From Pycnopodia helianthoides (taxonomy: Eukaryota; Echinodermata; Asteroidea; Forcipulatida; Asteriidae), in contig CM063256.1 of the NCBI GenBank assembly GCA_032158295.1, forward strand, positions 11,380,953 through 11,444,952: 64,000 nucleotides of DNA, given 5' to 3'. The notes beneath the pieces are model-generated. The model had not been told where the DNA came from. It ran no database searches and saw nothing but the letters and a program-made list of their open reading frames with translations. The translations under genes and the position numbers were made by a program. This document shows positions 34,080 through 46,395 of the stretch, piece by piece. How positions within the stretch are numbered: position 1 is the first letter of the stretch; every line of letters starts with the position of its first letter.

Positions 34080-34851
34080 TGGTTGGTAGAGCTGACAAAA
34101 TAGTTACAGGCATGTGTTCATGTTTTGTGTGATCAACCATATACATGAAATAACAAATCTGTGAAAAATATTGGGCTTCATCTGTTGTGTGAGTCAGGAG
34201 AAAATAGTGAGAAAACCACGCACAATTTTCAGCATATTGTGAACACATTGTCCTTAATTTTGGTTGTAACAGCCACAGCAGGTGTTGCGTTTTTTCCCCC
34301 TTTTTTTTGTTTTGTTTTGTTGAGGCTTTCAGATACAGTCTTCTCAAGTATGACTTCATTTCAGGGGGAAATGTTTCACAGAAAAAAATGTTGTAATACT
34401 TCATAATCAGTAACCTTTCAGACACAAAATTAAGCAATGAGGTTTGTTATCCTTACCCATCCTGTACAATACCTTTAAAACACTGGACACGTTTGGTAAT
34501 TGTCAAAGACCAGTATTCTCACTTGGTGTATCCAAACATGTGCATAACATAACAAACCTGTGAAAATTTGGGCTCAATTGGTTATCGAACTTGCAAGAGA
34601 ATAATGAAAGAAAAAACACCCTTGTTGCACTACTTTGTGTGCTTTCAGATGCATAATAAAAGGCTTCAGCTAGAAGTCTTTTATTATTTGAGTGAGAAAT
34701 TACCCCTTTCTCAAAAACTACGTTACTTCAGAGGGAGCCGTTTCTCACAATGTTTTATGCTATCAACAGCTCTCCATTGCTCGTTACCAAGTATTAGTTT
34801 GGATGCTAACAATTATTTTGAGTAATTACCAATAGTGTCCGGTGCCTTTAA
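34080..34851. mobile_element. Two adjacent MITEs sharing one TTAA
   Basis: The first (about 34080-34478) has relatives at 35640-35965 and 51401-51720, inverted. The second (34475-34851) starts TTAA-AACACTGGACAC and ends GTGTCCGGTGCCTTTAA. They meet at the TTAA at 34475-34478. The internal frames have no recognisable protein. Confidence 0.65.
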
Positions 34852-35030
34852 GCTTCCTATGCAGGAACAAAGGTGATTTCCCTTCTGTCCCAACCCAAAT
34901 AATACTGTAGATCGGTATTTTGCAATCTGTCACCATAATTCGCGCTTTCCACGGACGCTCAGTGTGCTGGTAGTTAACGGAAAACAAGTCTTTTTATGTA
35001 GGCTCAGATTTTGGAAATTCCCTTTGAGCC

Positions 35031-35420
35031 CCCAGGGGCGTGGCGACGGGGCAGGGTGGGTGGGAGTGGGAGTGGGAGTAGGAAATGCCAAACCAATAAC
35101 GTCTCCACCTTTTATAATAATGTATAGTATCATAACGCGATCTGTCCACACGGTTTACGGGACCCCACAGCTATTTACGGACGCATAGCACAGTCTGAAT
35201 GTTTCGAGGGGAAACCCCCCACCCACCCAGGGGCGTGGCGACGGGGCAGGGTGGGTGGTAGTGGGAGTGGGAGTAGGAAATGCCAAACCAATAACGTCTC
35301 CACCTTTTATAATAATGTATAGTATCATAACGCGATCTGTCCACACGGTTTAGGGGACCCCACAGCTATTTACGGACGCATATCACAGTCTGAATGTTTC
35401 GAGGGGAAACCCCCCACCCA
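35031..35420. repeat. Tandem duplication, two units of 195 bp
   Basis: CCCAGGGGCGTGGCGACGGG begins at 35031 and again at 35226. The units are almost identical and each carries GGGTGGG / GTGGGAGTGGGAG G-runs. The frames in each unit are copies of each other and not genes. Confidence 0.92.
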
Positions 35421-35639
35421 CCCACCCCCCTTCTACCCCAGTGAAAACAAAATGTATCGACACGCCACTGCTTTTTAGAGCATAGATTTTGATGACTGAC
35501 AAATGATTGCCGAAAAGAGGGTCGTTATTAAATTGTATATGAGGGAACAGTTCCGTGATTGTTGGTCATGGTGCGTGTAGTTACTCAAAATAGCATACAG
35601 GATTTAAAAGGATAAAAAATGTATTTTGTTTAATTTCAG

Positions 35640-36606
35640 TCCGAAAGCTTCATACTAGAACCATGGAATATTTCTCTCTGAAATGAAGTCATATCTGAGA
35701 AAACTGTATCTGAAAACCCCCTTTTTTTTAAACCATCGCAACAGCTGATTTATGTTGTTACAACTAAAGTTAAGGACAATATGTTTCTATGCTGAAAATT
35801 GTGTATGGTTTTTAATTCATTTCTCCTGACTCACATCAAGGATTAAGCCAAAATCTTTTACAAGTTTGTTATTTCATGTATAAGGTTGATCACAGAAAAC
35901 AAGAAACGCTGTCTGCGACTATTTTTATCAGCTCTACCTATATCACACCTTTAAGTACAAAACCTTTAAAGGAACATTACAGAATTGGTAAGAGCAAAAC
36001 TTGTAAAATATACTTTTTGATCACAGATTTACATAAAACTTACACGGTCTATAATGATGATAATAGAAAACACCCTTGAAATATTTCTGTCTAAGATGCC
36101 ATATTTGATGAGAAATGAATAAACTAATTTTTCGATCGGAGTTTATCGCTCAGTGAGCGTTTTATTCATTTGTTGAATCTATATGATTTCATGCAAATGT
36201 GTTATCGGTTTTTCACTATTTTCTCGTGACCCAGATGACCGATCGATCTCAAACTTCTACAGGTTTGTCAGTTTATGTATATGGTGGATTACATAAAGTG
36301 CTTACACTGCCAGCAACTGTTTTGTTAGCAAAAAACAATTCTGTAATGTTCCTTTAAGTTCACCTGTAAGTTCAAAAGAAGGTTTTACTGTGTAGGCCTA
36401 TCTGTTTTATTTAATGTTTGAATTACATTTGTTCCAATAAACAAATTGCGCATTTTTTGAAACGGTCTTTCTTTTTCTTTCTTTTTATTATTTGTTTTAC
36501 ATTACTTCAAGACGTGATTATGTTGAACGAGGAAATGTAATGCGCCCCCAACCTTCGATATCTTATGAAAGGTTTAATATTACAAACACATGAAGAAAAA
36601 AAAACC
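35640..36606. mobile_element. MITE fragment, complete family 1 MITE and shared 250-bp block
   Basis: 35640-35965 is an inverted relative of 34080-34478. 35966-36357 is a complete family 1 element (TTAA at both ends). 36358-36606 duplicates 32383-32632. Confidence 0.8.
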
Positions 36607-37244
36607 TCACTTTTTATTAGTGGAAAAAGTCTCAACATTTAGTTACAATGTTGTCGGGTCAGATCAAGATGTGAGACACCTTTGTAAATCAGCTCGTAGC
36701 TCTTTGACTGCTGTGGTTTATAAACGGTTATGAGACCTCTACTGGTGAAAATGGGCCAACCTAATGAACATGTATGCTTCGCTCGTCCCCAGCGCGTTGC
36801 CTTAAAACCAAAGGCGCTGGGATGGGCAAACGTATCGTCAACGTTAATGCTCAGTCCCATGCTCAGTCCCATCATGCATCACACTCACACTGCAAGCACT
36901 GCACGCATGACGTACTTCCTGAACAAGAATAATTATGTGCAAGCTGATTAGCACATCCCAGCGGTCCTGGATAGGCCGCTGGGGCCGAGCGAACATTATG
37001 CAAGGAAGTAACCCGAAATCTGACGTCACACTTCGAGGCCAGAATTACGCCAGAGACCGGCTTTGAGCGTTTGGAGGGATCCTGACAAACGCACCTTTGA
37101 CCTGGCATCCTATCACATGGCAGTCTATTGTATGAACATACATACATTAACATAGAGTTACATAGGAGTGTACATTACCGTAATTAATAGACCGGTGCCT
37201 GTCCTTATCCTTGCAGATAAGGACAGCGGACCAGCCTAGAAAGG
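36607..37244. other. Intergenic, nothing firm
   Basis: Contains an imperfect inverted pair around 36790-36980 (CCCAGCG near 36788 and 36957). Overlapping frames on both strands show no recognisable protein. Confidence 0.4.
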
Positions 37245-37440
37245 AAGTAACTAACTAGTTATGATAACCAGTTAACTACAACCTCTTGTTGGGGAGTGTT
37301 GGCTCTGAAATGAGCCGTGGTCTCGATGTTGCGACAGTGTGCTGCTCGTCTTCGGGAGAATGCTCGTCTTCGGCATTCTCCTGAGGACGGGCAGAGTATG
37401 CAGGCTCTTCTTTAGTCTTGATTGGCGACGCTGTTTTTTG
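37245..37440. mobile_element. Degenerate hammerhead-like small element
   Basis: It has the hairpin GGCTC-TGAAAT-GAGCC (37301-37316) at the same distance after CTCTTGTTGGGG as in the 49-kb copy (CTCTTATTGAGTTGGGG), then a decayed stem region and CTCCTGAGGACGGGCAG. The stem of the hairpin differs from the other copies by paired changes. Confidence 0.5.
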
Positions 37441-37704
37441 TATTAGCCACCGGTAGAGGGCGCTACATTAACTGTTTGGGAGACTGACTCCAATAATTCG
37501 TGTTGCGGACAGTAATTCGTGTTGCGACATCGCACTACGTTAAACAAAATGAACGTCCTCCTCCCAAAAGAAAATGTTATACATGGTTGTGGCTATTATC
37601 CACACCAAGCAAATACAGCTTCATATCCACTGGAAGCACACCATAATTCATTAAGTCCTGGGTCAGAATTGACCCATTATTTGGTATGACCCGTTTTCTG
37701 GTAA

Positions 37705-38010
37705 TAATAATAACAATAGTGGCTTCTTATATAGCGCTCATATCCGTCACTCAGTGACGCTCAAGGCGCTTCAACAGTCAGTATTTTCCTGCAAGGTATG
37801 TGGAGCTACTTTTTGAAGTTTGAGACCTATTCCTTTACATAGCACAATGTAATGGTTTACAAGGTGCTGTGGCGCAATGTGCTGCCAATCAAACCAGGAA
37901 CACCGGGGCTAACCCCTTCTCTTTTCGATAAGTGCACTGGGTTCTGTTACGTGCATTGCACAACACACGGGACCAACGGCTTTACGTCCCATCCGAAGGA
38001 CAAAATGGTT
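37705..38010 (-). mobile_element. tRNA-derived SINE, 3' part
   Basis: On the minus strand: CCTTCGGATGGGACG, AAAGAGAAGGGGTTAGCCCC, and the tail GCGCTATATAAGAAG with (TTA)n. Same family as 61346-61834 and 62028-62905. Confidence 0.75.
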
Positions 38011-38290
38011 TGTAGGACATAATGGGTCGGACATACGGGTTCGTCGGACACAATGGGCCGGACATAAGAGTTTTGTCGGACATAGTTGTCGGACATAATG
38101 GTCTGTTGGACATAATGGGTCGGACACAATGGTATGTCGATCACAATGGGTCGGACATAATCGTTCGTCGGACGCAATGGGTCGGACACTAATGGTTTTG
38201 ACATAATGGTTTGTCGGTCATACTGGGGGGGAGGTACTGGGTCAAACATTTTTGTCTGACATAATCGTCCCCACGTCGTACATAATGGTG
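37998..38290 (+). repeat. Degenerate minisatellite, unit near GTCGGACATAATGG
   Basis: About fifteen diverged copies of a 14-17-bp unit. It begins where the SINE ends (GGACAAAATGG), so it may have grown from the SINE edge. Long minus-strand frames with repeated Cys-Pro-Thr are products of the repeat. Confidence 0.8.
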
Positions 38291-39867
38291 TCTAACACAC
38301 GCTCAATGTATAACCAATGATGTCACGGATAAATCTTTGTTTATTGGACAAGCAAACCACCACGTGATACACGACTCATGCCCCAGCGCGACACTTGAAA
38401 GGACTGCTTTCATTTTGCTGTGCGCAGGCGTGGCATGACGTAATTTTCCCATTTTTGGGCGGTCATCCGGATAGCTCAGCACGCCGGATGGCTGAGACCG
38501 TAACACCGGGTCACACCAAGACTTCGGTTCTTCAGATAGTGTGTTTTTCACTTTTTCAAAGAATTTTTGTTAGGCTTTAAAAACAAGGTTAAGGCTACTT
38601 TTTAACATTATTTGCTTAATATTTTTTTCTTCTTTCTTATAAACACATTTATATTCATACTTTTCATATATGTTTGGTTTTTGTTACCCTTTTACAAAAT
38701 TGGGGGGGGGGAGGAGGTAGAGTTGGTTACTGCTGAAAATAATAATTTCTGAAAGTTCATGAAGAATGGACAGGATGAGGAGACGGAAATGTTAGCATCG
38801 ACGGGTCTATTTCGCAAAGCGTTCTACATTACACTATACCTCAGCCATTATGACCAAATTTAGAGTATACCTTTCCAATATACATCTATCAAAAGTCCAT
38901 CCACACATTTTGTTTTTCTAGCGTGGGGCGAGAGGAAGCAGTCCTCAGGTAATTTGAAATCAGGTTTCCGGAACCATACATGATGTACCAACTACGCACT
39001 GCTACAGGTCCCAGTCCTGCGTTACTTTGGCATTGTATAGGCCTATTACACTTTCACTCTTACTGACGTTTTCAATTCACTTTGCCGGCCATCGATATCG
39101 ATAACGAAAACAAAAAAAACAAGCGTGTTTCATTTCTACAACGCATGAAACGTATGCTTCACCGAAACAAAGACCGAAAATTTAGTTGTTTTTATAAGAT
39201 TCTTAAAAAAAAAAAAAAAAAAAAGGGGGGAAAAGGGCATGAGTGCGTGGCTTAAACTCAATACTGTTTTATTCCGTTCAATTCTTCTGATCATATAACG
39301 ATCAATACTCCATTGTCACAATATGTGATACAATTAATTGTCACCAAAAACAACTACATTGATAGAGCAAAACGATGCATAATTTGATTTGAAATACAGG
39401 CAAAACAAATACTGACGTTCTGGAAATAATATCATAATTATTAACAACAAAATCCTTAATATGTTAAAAATGGAAGTACATTGTATCCAAAGTCGACTCA
39501 CCCACACAAAAAGAAAATATAAGAAAGTGTTGCAACCGGGTACATTTCAGTTCAAAAAGACAACGCCTCAATTACAGGGTAAAACTTTCATCACGAATGT
39601 TGAATTAATAGTTGAGACAACTACATTAGCAAAAACGCTAACTGAATTAACCCTACATTGCTCAACACTTGAACGTCAATCCAATGTGGGTTTTGTTTTC
39701 ACTTTTTTTTCAGATCGAGCTCTAAACTTTCTGACAATTTGATATACATATTTTATGAAAATCTATCTTCCGCAAGTGGTTTGGCTATAGCCCTCTCACA
39801 TTAAGTGGCTTGTTGGCTTACTTTATTTAAATTTCTGAATTAGTATGTTTGATATGCTTTTTATAAA
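38291..39867. other. Intergenic, nothing recognised
   Basis: Frames at 38303-38551 (-) and 39461-39742 (+) have no recognisable domain or splice context. Confidence 0.4.
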
Positions 39868-40013
39868 AACATAAACTACCTTATGTCAGCATTAACAGTG
39901 TTATTCATTTTGACAATAATATTCCTGAGGGATTGCATATACAAACATAAACTACCTTATGTCAGCATTAACAGTGTTATTCATTTTGACAATAATATTC
40001 CTGAGGGATTGCA
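39868..40013 (+). repeat. Tandem duplication of a 75-bp unit
   Basis: AAACATAAACTACCTTATG starts at 39868 and again at 39943; the two copies are almost exact to TTCCTGAGGGATTGCA. Confidence 0.93.
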
Positions 40014-40225
40014 CATTTCAAATAATGCTATACGCATCTCAAAGCGGTTTCAGCAGCGAAAATGTCGGTTACTTTTCGTAAAATATGAGACTCCTACCAT
40101 TGCATCTCGAGTGTGTTTAAATTTGTCTCGCTCAGGCTATATTCTGTGATGAGCTGAAGTTGTAAGCAAGATTTTTCACTCTTCGGTTTGGAAAAAAAAA
40201 TGTGTGATTATGAATTCATCTGCAC

Positions 40226-40407
40226 CTGGCTCAAGTGCGGGTGGCTACGTCATTGAGGTGTGAGTTTGAAACCCGGTCACTCCCCCTGAGCAAAGACGCT
40301 CTATTGTAATTGCTTCTCTTCACCAATGAGTAAATAGGTACCTGTGAGGGCTTTTGTAGGGTAGATGGCCTTAGCTTTCGATCCAAACCGGACCTTCGTC
40401 AGAGGCA
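40226..40407. mobile_element. SINE 5' part (+) joined to the Penelope-like 3' end (-)
   Basis: 40226-40350 resembles the tRNA-like SINE head (GAGTTTGAAACCCGG, then GAGCAAAGACGCT and TAAATAGGTACCTGTG). 40353-40407 is an exact reverse complement of the retroelement end at 11817-11870, including the hammerhead-like core (CTGACGA at 40402-40396, GAAA at 40379-40376). Confidence 0.8.
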
Positions 40408-40802
40408 TAATTAGGTATAACAAATAAATAGAAGTTGCATTGTTTTACTAAAATGTATATCCATACAAAATTATGTAATCTCAAATATGAATAATATATA
40501 TATTTATAAATAAAATAATCCCTGAATGTTCAAATGTGAATGCTTTTCAAAAATAGGTATTTCTTTTTATAAGTACAATAACCTCAACAACTGATTCGTT
40601 GTTAAATGGACGGACTTATTCCCGTATTGTATGGCTTCTAGGAGCATTTTACACAATCATCACAGCTGGTGATCTGTTTCAGATGGTTTTATTTTCTTTT
40701 TAGCGGCAAATTCGAAAGTGGCAAAAATCTGGGCCAGGTTAGCGTTCAACGAGGCAGAATCGGGCAGGCCATACCAATGTGCAAGTACATGAGCGACTCG
40801 AG

Positions 40803-41285
40803 CTAGTACGCGTCTGTAGTCAACTGGCCGGGGGCCCGGCAGACGCAGGCAGTCGGCACACTCTCCTCCGCCATCTCCCATACGTTCGCCGGTGGCGCGC
40901 TTCGCCGGAGCACCGTCATGGTGTAGTACGTCTTGCGGCAAGAGTTATCGGGCCGGGAGCAATCGCTGTTCGTGCAGTTCGCGAAGTACATCTCCCGCGG
41001 TATCCGGTTGTCGTCCTGGTCGATGTAGAACGTCCACATGCAGTCGCAATCGATGCAGTTCTCTGGAGAGGCTGCAGGCTGGCCGGGGACCACGAGCCTG
41101 AGGGCGTCGTCGTCTGTGTGCCTCTTCGTCGGGCGGTCTGCTCGGGATTTGTCCTTGGTGCAATCTTGTCGTCGTGATGTGGTCTTCGTTCGGCCGTCAC
41201 TCCTCTCTCGTTGACGGCTAGCCAGAGAGGGGGTGGCGAGGACAATAATGCAGATGCCCAGTAGTGTGATGATGCCGGTTAAATT
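40803..41285 (-). CDS. IL17-like: Divergent interleukin-17-like protein, last exon
   Basis: 161 codons including the stop, phase 0, from a splice acceptor (TTTCATCAG before 41285) to TAG at 40803-40805. The exon opens with a hydrophobic run (LTGIITLLG...LATPSLA), the main part of a signal peptide, so the start Met must be in an upstream exon not identified. A basic linker follows, then the IL-17 pattern: CDCMWTFY, D.D..R.P, ANC, SDC, SC, M.VLRR, and the closing VPTACVC. The lone W within a DVW-like segment before VPTAC is also typical. It is clearly a different subfamily from the 1-30 kb copies: coding GC content is higher, it has an intron, and no homologous flanks. Secreted cytokine by inference. 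A start at an internal codon is unlikely because it would remove the signal peptide. Confidence 0.82.
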   Translation of the reverse strand, partial: NLTGIITLLGICIIVLATPSLASRQRERSDGRTKTTSRRQDCTKDKSRADRPTKRHTDDDALRLVVPGQPAASPENCIDCDCMWTFYIDQDDNRIPREMYFANCTNSDCSRPDNSCRKTYYTMTVLRRSAPPANVWEMAEESVPTACVCRAPGQLTTDAY

Positions 41286-44200
41286 CTGATGAAATTACAA
41301 GGAATGAAACAAATTAATGACGTGAAGACATGGTTTCTAAGGTTTATTCACTTTAAACGGGCCTATATAGTATTACCACATTCCTAGACACAAAACATTG
41401 AGATTGCTGCGTCACACATTGCTTAACCCAACCCCGTGGTCGAGAAGTCAGGTCCAAGTGCGAGAATGAAACATCGATAAGCCCGGTTTTTACTTTAGTT
41501 TTAGCCACGTTTGTTGCTCTTTGGCTGCTCTTCTGGTTTCACCATTGTACACGTACGTCATTCTTGACCATGTGATAAACAATACACCATCGTGTTCTTA
41601 TCGTGTTAAATGTGTACGTCTGTGGTGTTTCGAAAAAAGAGCCCTGTAGGCTCGACGATATAATGCAGTGTTAGTGGATTTTTAAAGCTAGTTTCAGTGT
41701 CAATTTGGTTCATTATTTGTAATTATTGGTGGTATGTTTTAGCCAGAGGAGTGTCTGGCGTAATTTTGTTATGTGTCATTTACGTGTAAATGTATTTTAA
41801 GGAAACCATTTGGACACCCAGTTTTAAAAACTTCAGTAAATTTGGACACCCTTTCACCAATTCCTGATTAAAACCTTGATTGGTGGCTTAGCTCTCATTG
41901 ACCTTTGAAGTGATCTTGCTTTCTATCAAATTGGTGTCAAACCGAGGCGTGAGGGGCAAAGTAATCTGGCCCCCTGTTTGTATTATGGGAAACAGTATTC
42001 ATTAGCGCTGTCGAACACGGGGAACATGGCAAAGGTGTTGGTGGAATGATGAAGTTCATCAGTTTGCAAATTGCATGCTCTAACTTTTTTCTTCTTTTTT
42101 TGTTTTCAGAAAAAGAAAAAAATATATACCCTCAAATGGGTCTAGTTGACATTAATTGATGTGCAAAAATTCACTGACTGTTTTAGTCTTCCTTCAGCAA
42201 GCTCCTGGTTACTCTCAGGGCCGGCCTAATACTCAGTTAGCACAATGGCTGTCCATCCTGCATGTTATTATTGGTTTTTTTGTTCATAATATAACAGTTT
42301 GTTCCTGTACTATTTACATGTGCCTTCCATTCAACATTTTTTCAGACATCTTGTTTCCCAAACTCATTTTTTGTTAAAAAAGTGTGTCTTCTTTCTTTTG
42401 ACGCCAAGCCTGTTTTTATGAATAATATATTAGCCACTAGCCTAGTCATTTAGGAACTAAGTTACCGGTACACTGTCCTGTACAAATGGCCCGTGCCGAA
42501 AAAATAACACATAAATGAGACTCGAGAAAAGTCCACAGTACACACTGTGGGGTTTCCACATAATACCAATAGTAGCGTGCAAGGTATGACACGTTGTGGT
42601 ACTACATTCAAGTATTTTTTGTTTGCGTTCAGCCATGTTTCGGTTCTGATTTATAGAACGAACAATTTATGTTGCGTTGCCTTTTTTTATTATTAAATCA
42701 TTATTGACTCCCATCGTACAAATTTAATAAGGAGCTATGTTTTAATTCCACTGTTCGGCCATTGCTTTGTAAAACTGATAAGAATGGTCCATTCTCGTGT
42801 TCGGCCTGGGTTTGAAAACACATGATTTGAATGGTTCAATTTTGCGTTCAGCCTTTGCTTTGTAACATTCAACGTTGGTTTTGATTTGTAACTCCCATCT
42901 GATTGGTGTGTATACCTTAAGTACTATATATTAGTTTTCTCAGTCTAACAGCTACAAGCGTCTGCGAGGAATTAATGACATTTTGTTCTCACACTTGATA
43001 GAATAGATTTTGTGTGCGGCAAATCGACATTTTGGTCAGCATGATTTGACGATCCGCATTGGCCTCTGAGGAAGACACTCGCGGTATAATGCTTGAAACG
43101 TCAAATTTTGCTTGGAATGTTAAACAATGTTCACACATCAGATAGTCTATTCCCTTCTTAAAACACACTAAGCCTCAGTATTGGTGACTGGATAATAATG
43201 TTATACAGATCAAAACTCAAGAAATTGACATCACAATATTAGTCGACCGGACACTACTGCTTTACTCACCATATTTTTCGTTCTCGGTCGCTGTCGTTAT
43301 CTTCGATGGAATGCCTTGACGTTTGAATGTTCTCTGTTCGGATGCAATTATCTCAGAGCCTTTTTTCTATTCGGATGCAGTGGTCTTAGAACCTTTTTCT
43401 TGTATGTTAGTGCTGACATTCTTCTGAGACTTTTATAATCAATCGAGACATAACATATTTCATTTTTCTGGTGTTTGTTTTAGCCGTTTTGTAAACTTTT
43501 TCGTAACGCTTATGCAATCGATCTTCGTCAAATGCATGGGTTACTTCAGATTGTTACAGAAGCGTTGCCATGGGTTTACAAACGACGACCGGGGGAACCC
43601 CCGAATTGCCGGATGACGACGTTTTTTTCGAGCCCTTTATTACCCTAGTTTGTATCTTCGTCAAAACCGCAGCTGTATATAGAAAGCTAGAAAGAAGTGG
43701 TGGCAATAGCAACTCAAGGGACAAGATACTTATGGAGCTGGTTTCGTTTCGTGCACTTCTCTTGTTATGAAGGTTCTGGTGGTGTTTGGATATGCTATTG
43801 TGTATCATGAGCAGGATACATTATTTGTTTTTCAAAGCTGTTAAAGGCTTTCACTAGTTTTGAACTCAGATAAGCTAGCGATGAGTAATAATATAAAATG
43901 TAAAGGTTATTTTAGGAATTGTGTATTAACTAAAAATGTGTCAATCCTTCTGTTTTCTAAATTATAATTTGTTTACTTTTTAGAGTTTCAGGGTGGAGTT
44001 CTACACAACGTGGGTGGCATATCTATGTTTAGCTCACTTGAACATTCTCTTATTATAATGACCATGCCGTAATGTCGTTTAATACCAAGCCTCAAATCAA
44101 CTATGAAACAACTTATTCTTACTGGCGAAATATGTGTACAGTGTACTCGTAATTCTATAGTATAGACTAGGCATCTTTTCGAAGCCACTGACGTGGGAGA

Positions 44201-44708
44201 CGTTAGACCTGCACGAGTTCCCGATGTGGCCCTTTATTTTGATTGCAGTTTTAAGCACTTGAATAAAACAAAATAAAGCTGGAAAAGAGGAATGAGTAAC
44301 ATTCATGTGTAATGATTTATTTTAATTTGTTTATGAAGACAACCTCTCCTTTCTTGGTTTTTCATTATTCTACTTTTTACAAAAATATGGGGTTCTACTA
44401 AATGGGGTATTTTGCATATATACACACATATAATCCATTTTCAACAATGAGAAGTTATGTTTAAATTGATTGTGTACTAAAAACACTGGCACGATTTAGT
44501 AAACACCTTTTCAGGTGTTTACTGTCATGTGTCCGTAGCTGCCAAGTGAAAAGTCAATTATTAGAGCCAGTCCTGTCCCCGACCAAGCTTTCCAGTACAC
44601 GAGTTACAAGTATCTTACATTTCTCTAATTCAAATCAAAATGACCAACCCGAGGCTTGACTTTCAAAATAAAATGTTCCCTTTTCAGTAAAACGAAAAAA
44701 GGAGATAC
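41286..44708. other. Intron/intergenic, nothing firm
   Basis: It must contain the first exon of the divergent IL-17 gene if that lies close, but none could be picked. 43066-43100 reads CTGAGGA...GAAACGTC, a weak hammerhead-like core. A perfect hairpin AGTAAACACCT-TTTC-AGGTGTTTACT is at 44498-44523. The frame at 43570-43770 has no recognisable domain. Confidence 0.4.
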
Positions 44709-44842
44709 AGGCCGTGTAGCGGCTGTGGCTACGGCTACGACTGTTGCTAAGGTTGTTGCTAAGGATGTTCTATACTTCAACGCACGATGAAGCAGCGATC
44801 AAGCCCGAGACGTAGCCGTAGCCGCCAATTCGGACGCGGCCT
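44709..44842. mobile_element. Short MITE with GC-rich inverted ends
   Basis: The left end AGGCCGTGTAGCGGCTG continues to TGGCTACGGCTAC; the right end holds GTAGCCGTAGCCGCC and GGACGCGGCCT. About 135 bp, non-coding. Possibly hAT-like. Confidence 0.7.
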
Positions 44843-46395
44843 TTAATAGGATACATTCTTGCAGATTTCGAATCGGGTCAAAATGGATCTATGGGATGAA
44901 TGTTATAGTGCATTGTGAAATCAGCCTCCTGTTCACTTGGAATCTCTCATTATACTCGTGCAGTTAAAGGAACGGTTGTTAAATAAATTTTTAGTTTTAT
45001 CGTACACATCCACATTTATATGGGATTAAAACAATCCAACGATTCCAAAAACTAAAGGTATACTTTGCCTTTAATAGGCCTAATTTTTGCCCAAACGGGA
45101 AAATACCTGTTCTTGCTTCTTCGCCTGGTCACTATTTCGATCGATGGTCTACGAAACCTTTAGGACATGCTAAAAATGACATTTGCTGGCTGGGTTGTTA
45201 TATGGCCTTCAGTTTATCTCTATAAGATGAAGTTGTCAGTACTGCCATAGTGATTTGTATTGTGACATCACATTTTGCTTAGCAATTAAGATTGATTCGC
45301 AGTTGAGATCAATCTTAGCTCTTTGTGAAATCGAGCCCTGGTGGTAACTATTGGGGCGGGTGCTAAACCAAAACCTAAACCCGAACCACCCTAAGCAGCG
45401 AAACCCTTCACGTAAAAGAGAACCCTGGAAACTGTTTCGCACTGGAATTCTGACAAATATCTGGGTAACTGTAGTAAGCATCAGTACTTCAACCACATAC
45501 ACCCACGTTATACGTCAATGTGTTGTTGGTCTTTGTTCAGGCCGAGATCACAAAAACGAAAACGCATTGAAGGCCGCTCAGTCTGAAACCAAGATTTGGT
45601 GGATGTTGATCTTGTGAATTTGCAAACTTATTGTGTCATACATAAATTACATTTTTTGATACACTTTCAACTTCGTAAACGGTGAAAAAAACAAAAACAA
45701 AACAAAACAAAAATCATTTTAATAAACCGTCTTTTGTAATGCATGAAGTAATTGCAAAATGTTTGTCTTGGATCTGATCCTTCGAACGTAAGCCATAATT
45801 CATTGTTGGAAACGTCGCCTATAGTGCTGATTTGCTTTTTGTAAATTTCATAATGAACGAAATATATTTTTTACAAATTTACTCATTTTATTAATTTTTT
45901 TCAATACACAAAAATAAATCAAACTTCTACGCAACATTTTAAAATAGGATGGTTGAGAGAACGTAAGAGTTGACCTTCTTCCTTTCTAAACAACTGCTAA
46001 GCTTCGAATAAATAGTTGCTCATGGTGTCTCAACTTAATTTACTTGCCTTGAGGCCATAAATCGTCCTTTATTTTGAGCCCTTCATGGGGATTTTGTACA
46101 CCCGAGTTTTACATAATGCCTGTTTAAGAACTGTCAATAGATATGATGACTATAACAACTTGTTGTCCCTGCCTGTTTATTTTCCCACATAATATATCCC
46201 CCCTTCTGAGTCTGCCTCATTGTTCATCAGTTGATAACTGTTTCTCCCTCTTCCCGCCTTTGATTTTTATCCTTTGTGTTTCCAAACTCTTGTGGTCAAA
46301 CCAACCCCTTCCCTCAAACACCCCCTCCCCCGCCTCGTTGTTCATCCTTTGTTTTCCTGTCCTTTCTGCCCCTTTCTCTTTTCATTTCTTTCCAT
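44843..46395. other. Intergenic
   Basis: 45255-45343 is a small inverted-repeat remnant (AAGATTGAT / ATCAATCTT, TTGTGAAATCGAGCCC) related to the MITE at 61464-61627. Pyrimidine-rich frames at 46143-46464 look like low complexity. No supported gene. Confidence 0.45.

Noticed and set aside
34033..34437. 134-residue minus-strand frame
   Set aside because: Lies within a MITE-related repeat whose relatives at 35640 and 51401 do not keep the frame.
37998..38290. CRISPR-like repeat array
   Set aside because: Units are short, degenerate and without unique spacers; the genome is animal.
40660..41245. Other frames over the divergent IL-17 exon (both strands)
   Set aside because: High-GC shadows; only the frame with CDCMWTFY...ACVC has the IL-17 pattern and a matching splice acceptor.
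43570..43770. Plus-strand 66-residue frame
   Set aside because: No recognisable domain, splice context or repeat; could be chance.
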